Notes: generated from the letters alone by a model not told the origin. 64,000 nucleotides of DNA from CAXXOK01 sp963663285 (GCA_963663285.2 CAXXNI010000004.1:558001-622000); one strand, 5' to 3'. Positions 1 through 9,884 are shown, counted from the stretch's first letter. A program made the numbers and translations.

Positions 1-349
1 TCATGAAGCCGGCGGATATTGTTTTTTGCATATGTGTAAAGATGGTTTGAACATGCGCCGTTATGCAAATTACGCTCCTTATGCCGACGTTGTGAACTGG
101 GGGGTATATGAAGCGCCGTTTTCTCTGGAAGAAGGGCGTAAACTTTTCCCCGGAAAATGTGTGATGGGCGGCTTGCCTAACCGCCATGGCGTGCTGGTTG
201 ACGGCGACGAACGGAAAGTTCGTGATGCTGTACGCAATGTAATAGAGCAGTTCGGCCGTAAAGGCTTCATACTTGGCGCCGATTGCACGCTGGCGACTGA
301 ACAGGATTTGCATCTCCTGCGCGCTGCGGTTGAGGCTGCGCGTGAATAA
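1..349 (+). CDS. UroD/MtaA-superfamily protein, C-terminal part (5' end outside window)
   Basis: An open frame enters from the left edge at base 2 and ends at the stop 347-349, giving the last ~115 residues. They align along their length with the complete UroD-like protein at 11279-12244: both share the pattern VNW...SL.EGRKLF.GK...GG and end LG.DCTLA.E. The family includes uroporphyrinogen decarboxylase and the zinc methyltransferases MtaA/MtbA/CmuA. A His-x-Cys (LHMC) and a late Cys (GADCTL) sit where the zinc ligands of the methyltransferase branch are expected, so heme biosynthesis is unlikely. The desulfidase gene follows after one base, so the two are almost certainly co-transcribed. 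The substrate is unknown. Confidence 0.85.
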   Translation, partial: HEAGGYCFLHMCKDGLNMRRYANYAPYADVVNWGVYEAPFSLEEGRKLFPGKCVMGGLPNRHGVLVDGDERKVRDAVRNVIEQFGRKGFILGADCTLATEQDLHLLRAAVEAARE

Positions 350-350
350 A

Positions 351-1631
351 ATGGATACGAAACAATATCAGAAAATCAGCACGCTCCTCCATAATGAACT
401 GCTGACGGCACTGGGTTGTACCGAGCCTGTATGCATTGCTTACTGTGCGGCGAAAATGCGTGAAACATTAGGGGCTATGCCTGAGCAAATCCTGGTGGAA
501 TGTTCCGGCAATATTGTGAAAAACGTGAAGGGGGCAACCGTACCCAACAGCAATGGCATGAAAGGGATTGACGCAGCTGCAACCCTTGGCGTTGTGGGGG
601 GCGATCCGGCTAAAGAGCTGGAAGTGCTGACGACGATTAAACCGCAGGATATTGTTACTGCCCAACGGCTTTTAGAACAGTCTTTCTGCCGTGTCAAACT
701 ATTGCAAAGCAGCGATAATCTGCATGTCATTGTTACTGGTTATGCGGCTGGGCATCAGGCAACGGTTGAACTGGAGCATACGCATACCGGCATTGTACGC
801 GTTGAAAAGGATGGCGTTGTACTGTTCCGTAATGATACGGAAAAAAATGACGTTAACCTGCTAAAGGATCTAACCGAAACGCTTACCATCGCCAATGACG
901 TCGAGTTTACCGAAACGGTTGATCTGGATGCATATGATCTGCGGGCGCTTATGGAACACCAGATTAGCTGTAACTCAAAAATTGCCCGTGAAGGGCTTTC
1001 TCATGTGTACGGCGCATGCGTGGGCAGCACGTTGCTGCGCCACTATGGAAACAGCGTCTGCACGCGGGCCCGTGCTTACGCGGCAGCCGGATCGGATGCG
1101 AGGATGAGCGGCTGTGAAATGCCTGTGGTCATTAACTCCGGCAGCGGCAACCAGGGATTAGCGGTTTCGCTCCCGGTAATCGCTTATGCGGAAGAATTGC
1201 ATAAGACGCACGACGAGTTGATCCGCGCGCTATTACTGAGCAATCTCGTGGCGATGCGCATTAAAGCCAGCTATGGCAGGTTGTCCGCTTTTTGCGGCGC
1301 TGTCAGTGCGGCGACGGGAAGCGGAGCGGCCATCACATGGCTGTATGGAGGGAACCTGCAGCAGATCAACGCGACCATCGTTAATACGCTGGGAGATATA
1401 TCGGGTATGATTTGCGATGGGGCAAAGCCTTCCTGTGCATCCAAAATTGCTTCTGCGGTCGATACGGCAATAATGAGCCATTGCCTGAGCATGGAAAACC
1501 ATCATTTCAAATCGGGAGATGGTCTCGTAAAGCAGGATATTGAGCAAACAATAGACACCGTAGGGCGGATGGCAAGTGAAGGTATGATCGAAACCGATAA
1601 AAAAATCCTGCAGCTGATGATGGAAGACTGA
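351..1631 (+). CDS. cyuA: L-cysteine desulfidase family protein (CyuA/YhaM, UPF0597), copy 1
   Basis: A 426-residue protein. The start is placed at ATG 351 (MDTKQYQK), one base after the upstream stop; an in-frame start at 273 would overlap the UroD-like gene. It matches the UPF0597/CdsB family: an N-terminal ALGCTEP motif, then SGCEMPVV, SGSGNQG and ICDGAKPSC. Characterised members (CyuA, CdsB) are oxygen-sensitive Fe-S enzymes that convert L-cysteine to pyruvate, ammonia and sulfide. The cysteines suited to a [4Fe-4S] cluster are present, but I cannot assign ligands with certainty. It lies between a UroD-like gene and a peptide ABC transporter. A paralogue at 9954 has the same partner, so the substrate may be a cysteine derivative rather than free cysteine. 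Confidence 0.85.
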   Translation: MDTKQYQKISTLLHNELLTALGCTEPVCIAYCAAKMRETLGAMPEQILVECSGNIVKNVKGATVPNSNGMKGIDAAATLGVVGGDPAKELEVLTTIKPQDIVTAQRLLEQSFCRVKLLQSSDNLHVIVTGYAAGHQATVELEHTHTGIVRVEKDGVVLFRNDTEKNDVNLLKDLTETLTIANDVEFTETVDLDAYDLRALMEHQISCNSKIAREGLSHVYGACVGSTLLRHYGNSVCTRARAYAAAGSDARMSGCEMPVVINSGSGNQGLAVSLPVIAYAEELHKTHDELIRALLLSNLVAMRIKASYGRLSAFCGAVSAATGSGAAITWLYGGNLQQINATIVNTLGDISGMICDGAKPSCASKIASAVDTAIMSHCLSMENHHFKSGDGLVKQDIEQTIDTVGRMASEGMIETDKKILQLMMED

Positions 1632-1680
1632 TTGCTGAAAAGCCAGACTACTACAATTAACAGTAACGGAGGAGGAGCCA

Positions 1681-2634
1681 ATGCTCAAGCATATTGCCAA
1701 GCGTCTGCTCGTTTCCATACCGACGTTCTTTGGAATCACAATATTAGTGTATTTTTTGGCCTCGATGGCGCCGGGCTCGCCGCTGGAGATGATGTTTACC
1801 GACTCCAACGCAACAGCCGAGGCAATGGAGCAGATGGAAGCCCGTCTGGGGCTAGACCAACCAGTATATGTGCAGTATTTTCGATGGCTGGGGGAGCTTG
1901 CCCATGGCAACCTTGGCGTTTCGTACCGTACGGGGCATGCTGTATGGGATAGCGTTGCCGAACGCATCGGGCCTACGTGCCTGATTACGTTCTCCTCCCT
2001 CTTCCTCTCCATTCTGATCGCGATTCCGTTGGGAATTATGTCGGCATATAAGCCATATTCACTATGGGATTATGCTTCGTCAGGCTTGTCGTTTATGGGT
2101 GCGGCGATGCCAAACTTCTTCGCCGGGCTGGTGTTGATTTATGTGTTCTCCGTTAAGCTCAAAGTGCTGCCGTCCAGCGGGATGTATGATAGTTCCGGCG
2201 CGCACCTTACCGGGACGCTGATAAGGCATATGGTTTTACCGGTGTTGGTGCTGTCGGTGCAGCAAGTAGGCAGTTTGATCCGGCAAACACGCGGAAGCAT
2301 GCTGGAAGTACTGCAGGATGATTATATCCGAACGGCGCGTTCAAAAGGCTGCCACGAAGAAAGAATGCTTGTGCATCACGCAATGCGCAACGCAATGGCG
2401 CCGGTTGTAACACGCATTGGCAGTATGATTCCATTTTTAATCGGCGGCGCGGTTGTAACGGAGCAGTTATTTGCTTGGCCTGGATTGGGCAGTTTAATGG
2501 TGCTATCCATCAACTCACGTGATTATCCCGTTATCATGGGAATTACGGTGTTTATTGCGGCGGCGGTGCTGGTGGGCAATATCATAATTGATATCGCATA
2601 CGGGCTGCTTGATCCCCGTATCCGCTATAGCTAA
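1681..2634 (+). CDS. dppB: Peptide ABC transporter permease, DppB/OppB type
   Basis: A 317-residue integral membrane protein. It starts with the DppB/OppB hallmark (MLKHIAKRLL...P.FFGITI.VYF), with a first membrane helix at about residues 10-30, a large extracytoplasmic loop, and five further helices. The EAA-type loop that contacts the ATPase is around DYIRTARSKGCHE. GGAGGAGG lies just before the ATG. It pairs with the DppC-like permease that follows to form the import channel in the cytoplasmic membrane. The operon carries all five subunits in the order B, C, binding protein, D, F. Confidence 0.93.
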   Translation: MLKHIAKRLLVSIPTFFGITILVYFLASMAPGSPLEMMFTDSNATAEAMEQMEARLGLDQPVYVQYFRWLGELAHGNLGVSYRTGHAVWDSVAERIGPTCLITFSSLFLSILIAIPLGIMSAYKPYSLWDYASSGLSFMGAAMPNFFAGLVLIYVFSVKLKVLPSSGMYDSSGAHLTGTLIRHMVLPVLVLSVQQVGSLIRQTRGSMLEVLQDDYIRTARSKGCHEERMLVHHAMRNAMAPVVTRIGSMIPFLIGGAVVTEQLFAWPGLGSLMVLSINSRDYPVIMGITVFIAAAVLVGNIIIDIAYGLLDPRIRYS

Positions 2635-2644
2635 CGGAGGGTGC

Positions 2645-3514
2645 ATGATGAAGGAACGTATGAAAAGGAGCTCCTATTTCCGTGATGTAACCAAACGGTT
2701 CTTCCATCATAAGCTGGCGGTACTGGGGTTGATGGTGCTGCTGGTGGAAGTGGCTGCCGTAACGCTGCTGCCTCCGATTATGAAACTGAACCCATACAGC
2801 ATTGATGTAATGGCGTTTGGCGGGCAACCGTCGGCAACGCACTTGCTGGGCACGGACGATGTGGGACGCGATTTATTTGCCCGGCTGGTATATGGCGGGC
2901 AGATATCCCTGACGGTTGGTATCTTTTCAGCACTGATCGGGTTGATCGTCGGGATGCCGATGGGACTGCTGGCCGGCTTCTTTCGTGGCAAACTGGAAAT
3001 GGTTGTTATGCGGCTGGCTGATATTTTCATGTCCTTTCCCTCGATGATATTAATCCTTGTACTGGCTTCGGTGCTGGGGCAATCGGTGATAACGATCACA
3101 GTGGTTATCGGTCTGCTGGGTTGGCCGGAATTTGCAAGGCTGATTTATGCTAGCACTCTCTCGGTACGGGAGAAGGATTATGTGGAATCGGCAAAAGCTG
3201 TGGGTACGAAAAACGGTGTTATCTTATTGCGCTATATACTTCCCAATGCGTTTGCACCGCTCATTATCGCCTTTACCTTCCGAACGGCGCAAGCGATTAT
3301 TACAGAGTCGGCGCTCAGCTTTTTAGGGCTTGGCGTACAGCCGCCGACGGCATCCTGGGGGAACATTCTCTATTATGCGCAATCCATCTCTATTCTGGCG
3401 AATAAACCATGGATGTGGCTTCCGGCCGGCATCATTTTGATTATTACGGTATTGTCTATCAATTTCCTGGGCGATGGAATTCGGGATGCTTTAGATACGA
3501 AGATGAGTATCTGA
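2645..3514 (+). CDS. dppC: Peptide ABC transporter permease, DppC/OppC type
   Basis: The second channel subunit, about 289 residues. GGAGG at 2636-2640 supports the tandem ATGs at 2645/2648, of which 2648 has the more usual spacing; the open frame continues upstream to 2588 only by overlapping dppB. The N-terminal cytoplasmic segment (SSYFRDVTKRFFHHK) precedes the first helix, as in OppC. The motif HLLGTDDVGRDLFARL is typical of DppC/OppC, and the EAA loop is at KDYVESAKAVGTKNG. It ends with the expected GDGIRDALDTK tail. Confidence 0.92.
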   Translation: MMKERMKRSSYFRDVTKRFFHHKLAVLGLMVLLVEVAAVTLLPPIMKLNPYSIDVMAFGGQPSATHLLGTDDVGRDLFARLVYGGQISLTVGIFSALIGLIVGMPMGLLAGFFRGKLEMVVMRLADIFMSFPSMILILVLASVLGQSVITITVVIGLLGWPEFARLIYASTLSVREKDYVESAKAVGTKNGVILLRYILPNAFAPLIIAFTFRTAQAIITESALSFLGLGVQPPTASWGNILYYAQSISILANKPWMWLPAGIILIITVLSINFLGDGIRDALDTKMSI

Positions 3515-3543
3515 GGATAAAATGTTTTCGAGGAGGTTTTACA

Positions 3544-5124
3544 ATGGTAAGTTCACCCACTAAACGGATCATGGCAATGCTTCTCACATGCGTTCTGTTA
3601 TTGAGTTTCGTTCCCTCGGTAATGGCGGAAGGTGAAAAGACGGTTACCATGGCAATGGTATCTGCATGGGATAGCGTTATCCCCTTTGATACCACAAGTT
3701 CCTACTCCGACTGTATTCTCGACTTGTTATACGACAAACTGGTCTACCTCAAAGCAGATGCGACCTATGAACCGCGTCTGGCTGACAGCGTGGAGATGAA
3801 TGAAGATTCTACCGTGCTTACCTTTCACCTGAATGAGAACGCCAAGTGGCATGACGGTGTGCCCGTTACAGCCGACGATGTGGTGTTCACCTGTAAGCTG
3901 TACGCTTCACCGTCGCTTGCGACCGCCCGTGTGAACAACCTCGCCCCCTTTGCGGGATTCGGCGAAGGGGAGGACACCCTGCAAGTAGTCGCGCTGGACG
4001 AACATACCGTACAGTTTACCCTGAAAGAATCCACGAATATTGATTTTCTCCTGTTTAACAAATTCCGTGATATTTACATCCTGCCCGAACATTTGCTGGG
4101 TGATATCCCGTTGGATCAGATCCGGACAAGTGAATACTGGAACGCTCCCGTTGGTTCCGGCCCCGCGGTTTATGATAGCCAGATCAATGGCGAACGGATG
4201 GAATTTGTGGCGAATAAGGATTATCAGGTCGCTACACCGGGCTGGGATCGTTTCGTTGTGCGAGTGGTTACGACCACGAACCTGTTGGCCGGGTTGATGA
4301 ATGGCGAAATTGACTGTCTTGCCGGCAATGTGGGTTCACTGCAATTGGCGGACTGGGATATGGCGAATCAACAAAGCAACCTGACTTGCATCTCCGCGGA
4401 ATCTTTGGCCTATCAGTACATGACGATTAATACGTCTAAGCCTTACCTGACGCAGGAAGTCCGGCAGGCGATCAATAAAGCCATCAACCGCGATATTATT
4501 ATCCAGGGCTTGCTGCAAGGCGAAGGCGTTGCTGCTTATGGCCCGGTGGCACCCAGCAACCGGTATTACTGCTCCGATATCGAAGAGCCGTATGATCCTG
4601 AAGGTGCTAAGGCTTTACTGGAAAAGGCCGGATGGGATTCGAGCATAGAACTCGTTATGTCTGTGCCAACGGGCAATACTACTCGCGAGCAATCTGCGGT
4701 TATCATTCAACAGAATCTCGCCGACATTGGCATTAAAGCGAATATTGTTACCGCCGATTTTTCAACGCATCTGAATAGAGTGCGTGAAGGCGATTATGAC
4801 CTGGGCTTTATTGGTTCCAGCGGTTCGCCTGATCCTTCCGAGTGCGTTATTAACTTCAGCCCGGATCATTTGAACAACTTCTCGCAGCTGAGCGATTGGA
4901 CGGTTTATAACACCGGGGCCGAGGGTGAACACGCTTTCGACTTTGCATCCCGTAAAGTTTGCTACGATAATTACCAGCGCACATTGCGCGAAGTGGTTCC
5001 CTTTGCTTTCCTGTACTATCAGAATATGCTGTACGCTTATAACAACCGCGTGAGTGGCATTAAGGATGTGCAGGACTATACGCAGCAGAACCGCGATGTG
5101 TGGAACTGGTCTGTTGCCGACTGA
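3544..5124 (+). CDS. Peptide ABC transporter substrate-binding protein (SBP family 5)
   Basis: About 526 residues from ATG 3544, preceded by GAGGAGG. The frame is open further upstream but only inside dppC. Residues 1-27 form a signal peptide ending in an A-x-A-like site (SVMAEG); no lipobox cysteine is visible. The body has family 5 features: YEPRLADS, the LNENAKWHDG.P.TADDV block, and a C-terminal segment with NFSPDH. Such proteins deliver di- or oligopeptides (sometimes nickel or opines) to the DppBC channel. The gene sits between the permease and ATPase genes and is followed by a strong stem-loop, which suggests it is made in excess. Substrate specificity cannot be read from the sequence. 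Confidence 0.93.
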   Translation: MVSSPTKRIMAMLLTCVLLLSFVPSVMAEGEKTVTMAMVSAWDSVIPFDTTSSYSDCILDLLYDKLVYLKADATYEPRLADSVEMNEDSTVLTFHLNENAKWHDGVPVTADDVVFTCKLYASPSLATARVNNLAPFAGFGEGEDTLQVVALDEHTVQFTLKESTNIDFLLFNKFRDIYILPEHLLGDIPLDQIRTSEYWNAPVGSGPAVYDSQINGERMEFVANKDYQVATPGWDRFVVRVVTTTNLLAGLMNGEIDCLAGNVGSLQLADWDMANQQSNLTCISAESLAYQYMTINTSKPYLTQEVRQAINKAINRDIIIQGLLQGEGVAAYGPVAPSNRYYCSDIEEPYDPEGAKALLEKAGWDSSIELVMSVPTGNTTREQSAVIIQQNLADIGIKANIVTADFSTHLNRVREGDYDLGFIGSSGSPDPSECVINFSPDHLNNFSQLSDWTVYNTGAEGEHAFDFASRKVCYDNYQRTLREVVPFAFLYYQNMLYAYNNRVSGIKDVQDYTQQNRDVWNWSVAD

Positions 5125-5143
5125 CCGCTAACGATTCTTGCTT

Positions 5144-5179
5144 ACTGCGCCATCCTTCCTGCTGGAAGGATGGCGCAGT
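5144..5179 (+). promoter_or_regulatory. Stem-loop after the binding-protein gene
   Basis: A perfect 16-bp inverted repeat (ACTGCGCCATCCTTCC and its complement) with a 4-base loop lies 20 bases after the stop of the binding-protein gene. No T-run follows, so it is more likely an mRNA-stabilising or processing element or a leaky attenuator than a full terminator. Confidence 0.7.
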
Positions 5180-5207
5180 ATAAGGCAACTGATGCAGGAG
5201 GATTGCT

Positions 5208-6185
5208 ATGCCGACCATACTTGAAGTGAAAGAACTATCCGTCAGCTTCAAAATTGAAAAACAGTGGGTTACTGCGGTGGAGGATATCAGCTTCAGCATA
5301 GATGCGGGGGAAACGCTTGGCATCGTTGGTGAGTCTGGATGTGGTAAAAGCGTAACTTCGATGTCGATTCTCCATCTGCTGCCGGAAAAGACCTCGCGCA
5401 TCGATCATGGAGAAGTACGCTATAAGGGCCGTGATATTGTGCCGCTGAATAACCGTGAAATGAGCGATATTCGCGGTAAAGAAATATCGATGATCTTTCA
5501 GGACTCCATGACCAGCCTGAATCCGGTGGTAACTATCGGCAGGCAATTGGCGGAAGCGGTTAACATTCATAAGCTGATGACGCAGCATCAGGCAAATCAA
5601 AAAGCGATAGCATTACTCAAGCAGGTGGATATTCCGTCTCCTGAAAAAAGAATGAGAGAGTATCCTTTCCAGTTAAGCGGAGGAATGCGCCAACGGGTGA
5701 TGATCGCCATGGCGCTTGCACAAAACCCCTCCGTTATTATTGCGGACGAACCTACGACGGCGCTGGATGTGACCATACAGGCGCAAATTTTATCTCTGAT
5801 GCAGGAGATGAAACATAAAAGCGGAGCGGCGATTATGCTGATTACACATGATATGGGCGTGGTGGCAGAAATGTCCGACCGGATTATGGTAATGTACGCA
5901 GGTATGGTGATGGAGTACGGCAAATCCAGTGATATTTTCCAATCTCCCAAGCATCCGTATACCAGAGGCTTGCTGGCTTCGATCCCTAGAAAAGATAGGG
6001 ACGTGGAGACTTTGTACACTATTGAAGGTACGGTACCGACACTCCAGACGATGCCTGAAGGCTGCCGTTTCTGCACCCGTTGTAAAGAAGCGACTGAACG
6101 CTGCCATAAGCAGCGGCCCCCGATATTTGCGGTTGGCACAAGGCAGGTTCGTTGCTGGAACTATGAAACGGAAAAAATGATATAG
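5208..6185 (+). CDS. dppD: Peptide ABC transporter ATP-binding protein, DppD/OppD type
   Basis: A 325-residue cytoplasmic ATPase. Walker A is GESGCGKSV, the Q-loop IFQDSMTSLNPV, the signature LSGGMRQRV, Walker B VIIADEPTTALD, and the H-loop LITHDMG. The C-terminal Opp/Dpp extension includes the cysteine cluster CRFCTRC...C, which in this subfamily can bind an Fe-S cluster. GGAGG precedes the ATG. It pairs with the DppF-type ATPase 15 bases downstream to form the heterodimeric motor of the importer. Confidence 0.95.
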   Translation: MPTILEVKELSVSFKIEKQWVTAVEDISFSIDAGETLGIVGESGCGKSVTSMSILHLLPEKTSRIDHGEVRYKGRDIVPLNNREMSDIRGKEISMIFQDSMTSLNPVVTIGRQLAEAVNIHKLMTQHQANQKAIALLKQVDIPSPEKRMREYPFQLSGGMRQRVMIAMALAQNPSVIIADEPTTALDVTIQAQILSLMQEMKHKSGAAIMLITHDMGVVAEMSDRIMVMYAGMVMEYGKSSDIFQSPKHPYTRGLLASIPRKDRDVETLYTIEGTVPTLQTMPEGCRFCTRCKEATERCHKQRPPIFAVGTRQVRCWNYETEKMI

Positions 6186-6200
6186 GAAGGGGGCATTATA

Positions 6201-7196
6201 ATGGCGCAGGATAATTCGCTGCTTCGGGTAGAACACTTGAAAAAGGATTTTTACGGTACCCGTAAGCTTTTTGCCAGCCGAAAAGAACGCCAAACAGTCC
6301 GGGCGGTTAATGATGTTTCCTTTACAATAGAACGAGGCGAAACCTTTGGTATTGTTGGCGAATCCGGATGCGGGAAATCCACGCTTGGGCGAAGCGTTAT
6401 TCGTTTGATCGAACCTACCGAAGGGCACGTATACTATGACGGTGTAGACCTGCGTACACTAACGGCGGAAGAGATGCGCCTGAAAAGACGAGAAATTCAA
6501 ATTATTTTCCAAGACCCCTATGCATCACTCAATCCGCGGATGACGGTGCTTGAGACGATCAAAGCACCGCTGGATGTTTTTTCAAAGTTGAGCGAGCGCG
6601 AAAAGACGGAGCGTGTTGAACAAATGATGCGCCTCGTGGGTCTGCGGGAAGAGTTTATTTTTAAATATCCCCATGAGTTTTCCGGGGGACAGCGGCAGCG
6701 TATTGTGATTGCGCGGGCGCTGATCATCAATCCTTCGTTTGTTTTTTGCGATGAACCTGTTTCCGCGTTGGATGCCTCGGTGCGCGCGCAGGTGCTAAAC
6801 TTGATGAAAAGTATTCAGGCAGAGCTGAACCTGACATATATGTTTATCTCTCACGACCTGAGTGTGGTGCGCTTTCTGTGTGATCGTGTTGCTGTGATGT
6901 ATTTAGGCAAAATCGTAGAACTGGCAACCCGCGAGAGGCTCTACGACCATGCTGCGCACCCCTACACACAGGCGCTGCTTTCCTCGATTCCTGTGCCGGA
7001 TACGGAAGTGAAAATGGAACGGATTATTCTGAAAGGCGAGGTTCCAAGTCCGTATAACCCGCCCAGCGGATGCCACTTTCATACGCGCTGCCCACATGCC
7101 CAGAAACGCTGCAGGGAGCAGGAGCCTGCATTGATGGATATTGGGAACGGTCATATGGTGGCGTGCCATCTTTGCCAGCCATCAACCTTGGAATAG
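6201..7196 (+). CDS. dppF: Peptide ABC transporter ATP-binding protein, DppF/OppF type
   Basis: A 331-residue ATPase: Walker A GESGCGKST, Q-loop IFQDPYASLNPRMTV, signature FSGGQRQRI, Walker B FCDEPVSALDASV, H-loop FISHDLSVV. The C-terminal oligopeptide-transporter domain carries CHFHTRCPHAQKRC. The start has GGAAGGGGG just upstream. It is the last transporter subunit of this operon; the frame is intact and of normal family length. Confidence 0.95.
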   Translation: MAQDNSLLRVEHLKKDFYGTRKLFASRKERQTVRAVNDVSFTIERGETFGIVGESGCGKSTLGRSVIRLIEPTEGHVYYDGVDLRTLTAEEMRLKRREIQIIFQDPYASLNPRMTVLETIKAPLDVFSKLSEREKTERVEQMMRLVGLREEFIFKYPHEFSGGQRQRIVIARALIINPSFVFCDEPVSALDASVRAQVLNLMKSIQAELNLTYMFISHDLSVVRFLCDRVAVMYLGKIVELATRERLYDHAAHPYTQALLSSIPVPDTEVKMERIILKGEVPSPYNPPSGCHFHTRCPHAQKRCREQEPALMDIGNGHMVACHLCQPSTLE

Positions 7197-7227
7197 GAAT
7201 CATGATTATGGTTCGGAGGGGAAAACA

Positions 7228-8619
7228 ATGGATGCAATGACGTGGCTGGATAGCCGGTGGAATGAGTATCTACGTGATTTGAAGGCTTGGATAAAAATAC
7301 CCAGCGTAAGCTGCGAAACGGACAACCCGGATGCTCCTTTTGGACAGCCGTGCGCCCATATGCTAACAGAGGCGCTGGCGTTAGGGGAACGTATGGGGTT
7401 TGAACCCACTAACCTGCAGGGGTATTGCGGTACGCTGCTATGGAAAGGCCAAACAGAAGAAGAAATAGGGATTTTTGCCCATTTAGATGTTGTGCCTGAA
7501 GGAACGGGATGGCAGTATGCTCCCTATGAAGCCACGCTGCTGGAGGATAAAATCGTTGGCCGCGGCACCAGCGATGATAAAGGGCCTGCGTTGGCGGCGT
7601 TATACGCCTTGCAATACTTGCGGGAACAGGGGTTTAAGCCGCGCCATTCTTTCCGCTATATGCTTGGCGTAAATGAGGAATGCGGGATGAAGGATATTGC
7701 ATATTATATCCGGCATCTTCCGATGCCGGTCTTCGCTTTTACACCGGATGCTGCATTCCCGGTATGCCACGGGGAAAAAGGCATTTTGGAGGTTGATGCC
7801 GAGTTTGATGTATCTGGTGGCGTACTTACGGCATATCAATCCGGCGTTGCCTCTAACTCGGTACCTGCTATTGCCAGCGCGACGCTTGCATTGGATGGTG
7901 ACCTGGTTCGCAGGGCATTGAAGGGCATCCGGGAGATTGATATTGAGGATACGCCGGAGGGCTGTAAGGTTACCGCGTATGGTATAGCTGCACATGCCGC
8001 TTTTCCGGAGGGCGCCAGAAGCGCGCAGGTGGTTTTGGCAGATGTGCTGCAAAAAACCCGGCTGTTGGATGAAAAAACGGCACGGTTTATGCACGCAGTG
8101 ACAAACCTGTTTCATGATTTTTATGGCGCGGGTATCGGTATCCCGCTGGAAGATTCAGCATCGGGCAAGTTGACGCATGCCGGGGGAATGGCATGGTTGA
8201 ACGATGGGATCATTACCCAGAATATCAATATCCGCTATCCTGTAACGGCGGACAGGGAACAGATGATGATCGATCTGAAGGCGACGCTGGAAGCGGCGGG
8301 TATGGAGAAGGTTCGCCTCCAAGATAGCAAACCATGCTATATTCCCAAGGATACACCCATTATTGAGACCCTGACGGAGATTAGTAACCGTGTGCTGGGA
8401 ACGGACAGTCAACCGTATACAATGGGCGGAGGCACCTATGCAAGGCACTTGAAGTATGCCGTAGGGTTTGGCCCGGGAATACCGGGTAAGACGGAAAGCG
8501 AGTTTGGCGTTGGACGGGGCGGCGGCCACCAGCCGGACGAATACGCAACTTTTGATAAGCTTCGAAAAGCATTTTTAATCTATGTACAGGCGATCCCGGA
8601 AATGGACAGGCTTGTATAA
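7228..8619 (+). CDS. pepV: M20 dipeptidase, PepV/Sapep type
   Basis: A 463-residue metallopeptidase from ATG 7228, which follows CGGAGGGG; the frame is open from 7141 but that part overlaps dppF. The di-zinc ligand motifs of M20 are in order: FAHLDVVPEG (His, Asp), GRGTSDDKGP (bridging Asp) and GVNEECG (catalytic and ligand Glu). A long insertion between the metal-binding halves and the C-terminal GGGTYARHL are typical of PepV-like dipeptidases. It probably hydrolyses the peptides brought in by the upstream transporter and ends the operon. Beta-Ala- or Xaa-His-like dipeptides and unusual dipeptides are all possible substrates. Confidence 0.9.
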   Translation: MDAMTWLDSRWNEYLRDLKAWIKIPSVSCETDNPDAPFGQPCAHMLTEALALGERMGFEPTNLQGYCGTLLWKGQTEEEIGIFAHLDVVPEGTGWQYAPYEATLLEDKIVGRGTSDDKGPALAALYALQYLREQGFKPRHSFRYMLGVNEECGMKDIAYYIRHLPMPVFAFTPDAAFPVCHGEKGILEVDAEFDVSGGVLTAYQSGVASNSVPAIASATLALDGDLVRRALKGIREIDIEDTPEGCKVTAYGIAAHAAFPEGARSAQVVLADVLQKTRLLDEKTARFMHAVTNLFHDFYGAGIGIPLEDSASGKLTHAGGMAWLNDGIITQNINIRYPVTADREQMMIDLKATLEAAGMEKVRLQDSKPCYIPKDTPIIETLTEISNRVLGTDSQPYTMGGGTYARHLKYAVGFGPGIPGKTESEFGVGRGGGHQPDEYATFDKLRKAFLIYVQAIPEMDRLV

Positions 8620-9855
8620 TCTATGCAAAATTGCCGGCGGGTTTGCATTATATTTAAACACCGCGATGTGCGAGAGGTGTAAGCGGTTTATGCCGGGCTG
8701 CCGGTACTTGGCTACTATCCAGTATAAAAGATCTAACACATACAAAATAACCAACCGGATCACCTGTATATGGGTGGTCCGGTTGGTTGTTCTGGGCGAT
8801 CAAAGAGCTGATATGGATTCCGAAATGGTGTTGCCCCTTATGGGGAAACAGATGAGGGGGAATGATCGGCAATCAAAGATTGCGTTTTGCGGGCAGATAT
8901 TTATTGCTTGTATGAGACACAGACGAAGCCATGCTTTTTAGCCTGAGATACTCTTTACAAAGGGTAAAAGTACCATTGAATGTTAAACGGAAATTCTGTT
9001 TTTACAACAACACATTCGTTGACATTCGATAATATTTTTCAAATAAAAAAGCTGCGTTTGCCATGCCGTTATTGTTTGCATAACTTGCATAGTGCCAATC
9101 TCAATACAGGCGCGCAGCTGAAATAGAAGCGTTTCGTTTTTATGTAAACTATCCGTAGGATGGTGTGCTCTATAATGAAATCACTGATGGAACAAGGGTT
9201 GCGGAAAAACAACCGTTCATTTGCTATTAACAACTTCCATATGCAAAGCACTGCTGGCGTTCCGGGTATTCGTTTGCTGTTGATAACACCTGTTATCTGC
9301 ACAAGCGATCATGTATTTCTCACACTCGTTGGCGTTCCGAGAGATTGCTTATCCGGCGATGGCTATTTGGCTCATCAGTTGGTGATGCGCATGCTCTGCT
9401 AGGCGCATGCAATGCCGATTGTTCATGCGCTTCCGCGTAAGGTGGAGGATTTTTACTGCCGAATAAAGCGTCTGGAGACGGCTTGACTATGGCGTTCCTC
9501 TGTTAAATAAGGGAGGGTTCATCTATAGGATGAATAGTCTCCGTCCATTTACGGGTGTTATATCCTGCACCGCAATTTTTTACATGGACTACGGCAAGGC
9601 AAGGGACGGCTGCTGTTCTCATATTCAGCCGTCCGAATAGGATGGCTTTACCGATTTGCAAGAAGAATTATATAAAATCAGATAGCACAGACAAACCTTG
9701 GGTTGTCTGGTCCTTTGAAGACACCTTTGATGCATTGAAGCAGATAGCGTGATTTGCAAAGCGATTATCAGCTGTTCTGCTGGTGTTTAAAATACTATGA
9801 TTGCGTGTTTTGCTCGAATTGTACGTATAAATTTTCGGAATTTTCGTATTTTGTA
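8620..9855. other. Gene-free stretch between the two catabolic operons
   Basis: About 1.2 kb with only short, overlapping open frames on both strands, none with a convincing ribosome-binding site or family motif. It holds one strong hairpin (8749-8788) near the end of the first operon. The rest looks like decayed or regulatory DNA; I recognise no gene, RNA or mobile-element end in it. Confidence 0.6.
8749..8788 (+). terminator. Strong hairpin downstream of the peptide operon
   Basis: A 16-bp stem (left arm AACCAACCGGATCACC, with one G-T wobble against the right arm) encloses an 8-base loop, 130 bases after the pepV stop. On the + strand only GTTCT follows. On the - strand the stem is followed by ATTTTGT, so it may work better in that direction. 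It is a weak or partial terminator on the + strand. Confidence 0.55.
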
Positions 9856-9884
9856 TTGACATGCATATAAACAGGTTTTATAAT
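9856..9884 (+). promoter_or_regulatory. Consensus sigma-A promoter of the second operon
   Basis: TTGACA at 9856-9861 and TATAAT at 9879-9884 are separated by exactly 17 bases: a perfect vegetative promoter, 70 bases upstream of the desulfidase start. Such a strong promoter would be constitutive without a repressor, which fits the palindrome immediately downstream. Confidence 0.88.

Noticed and set aside
351..1631. L-serine dehydratase as an alternative identity for the two desulfidase-family genes
   Set aside because: SdaA-type dehydratases also use [4Fe-4S] and have SGSGNQG-like motifs, but the N-terminal LGCTEP motif and overall order match UPF0597/CyuA better; a profile search would settle it.
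7396..7411. GGGGTTTGAACCCAC resembles a tRNA T-arm
   Set aside because: It lies inside the intact M20 dipeptidase gene and no acceptor or anticodon arms can be built around it.
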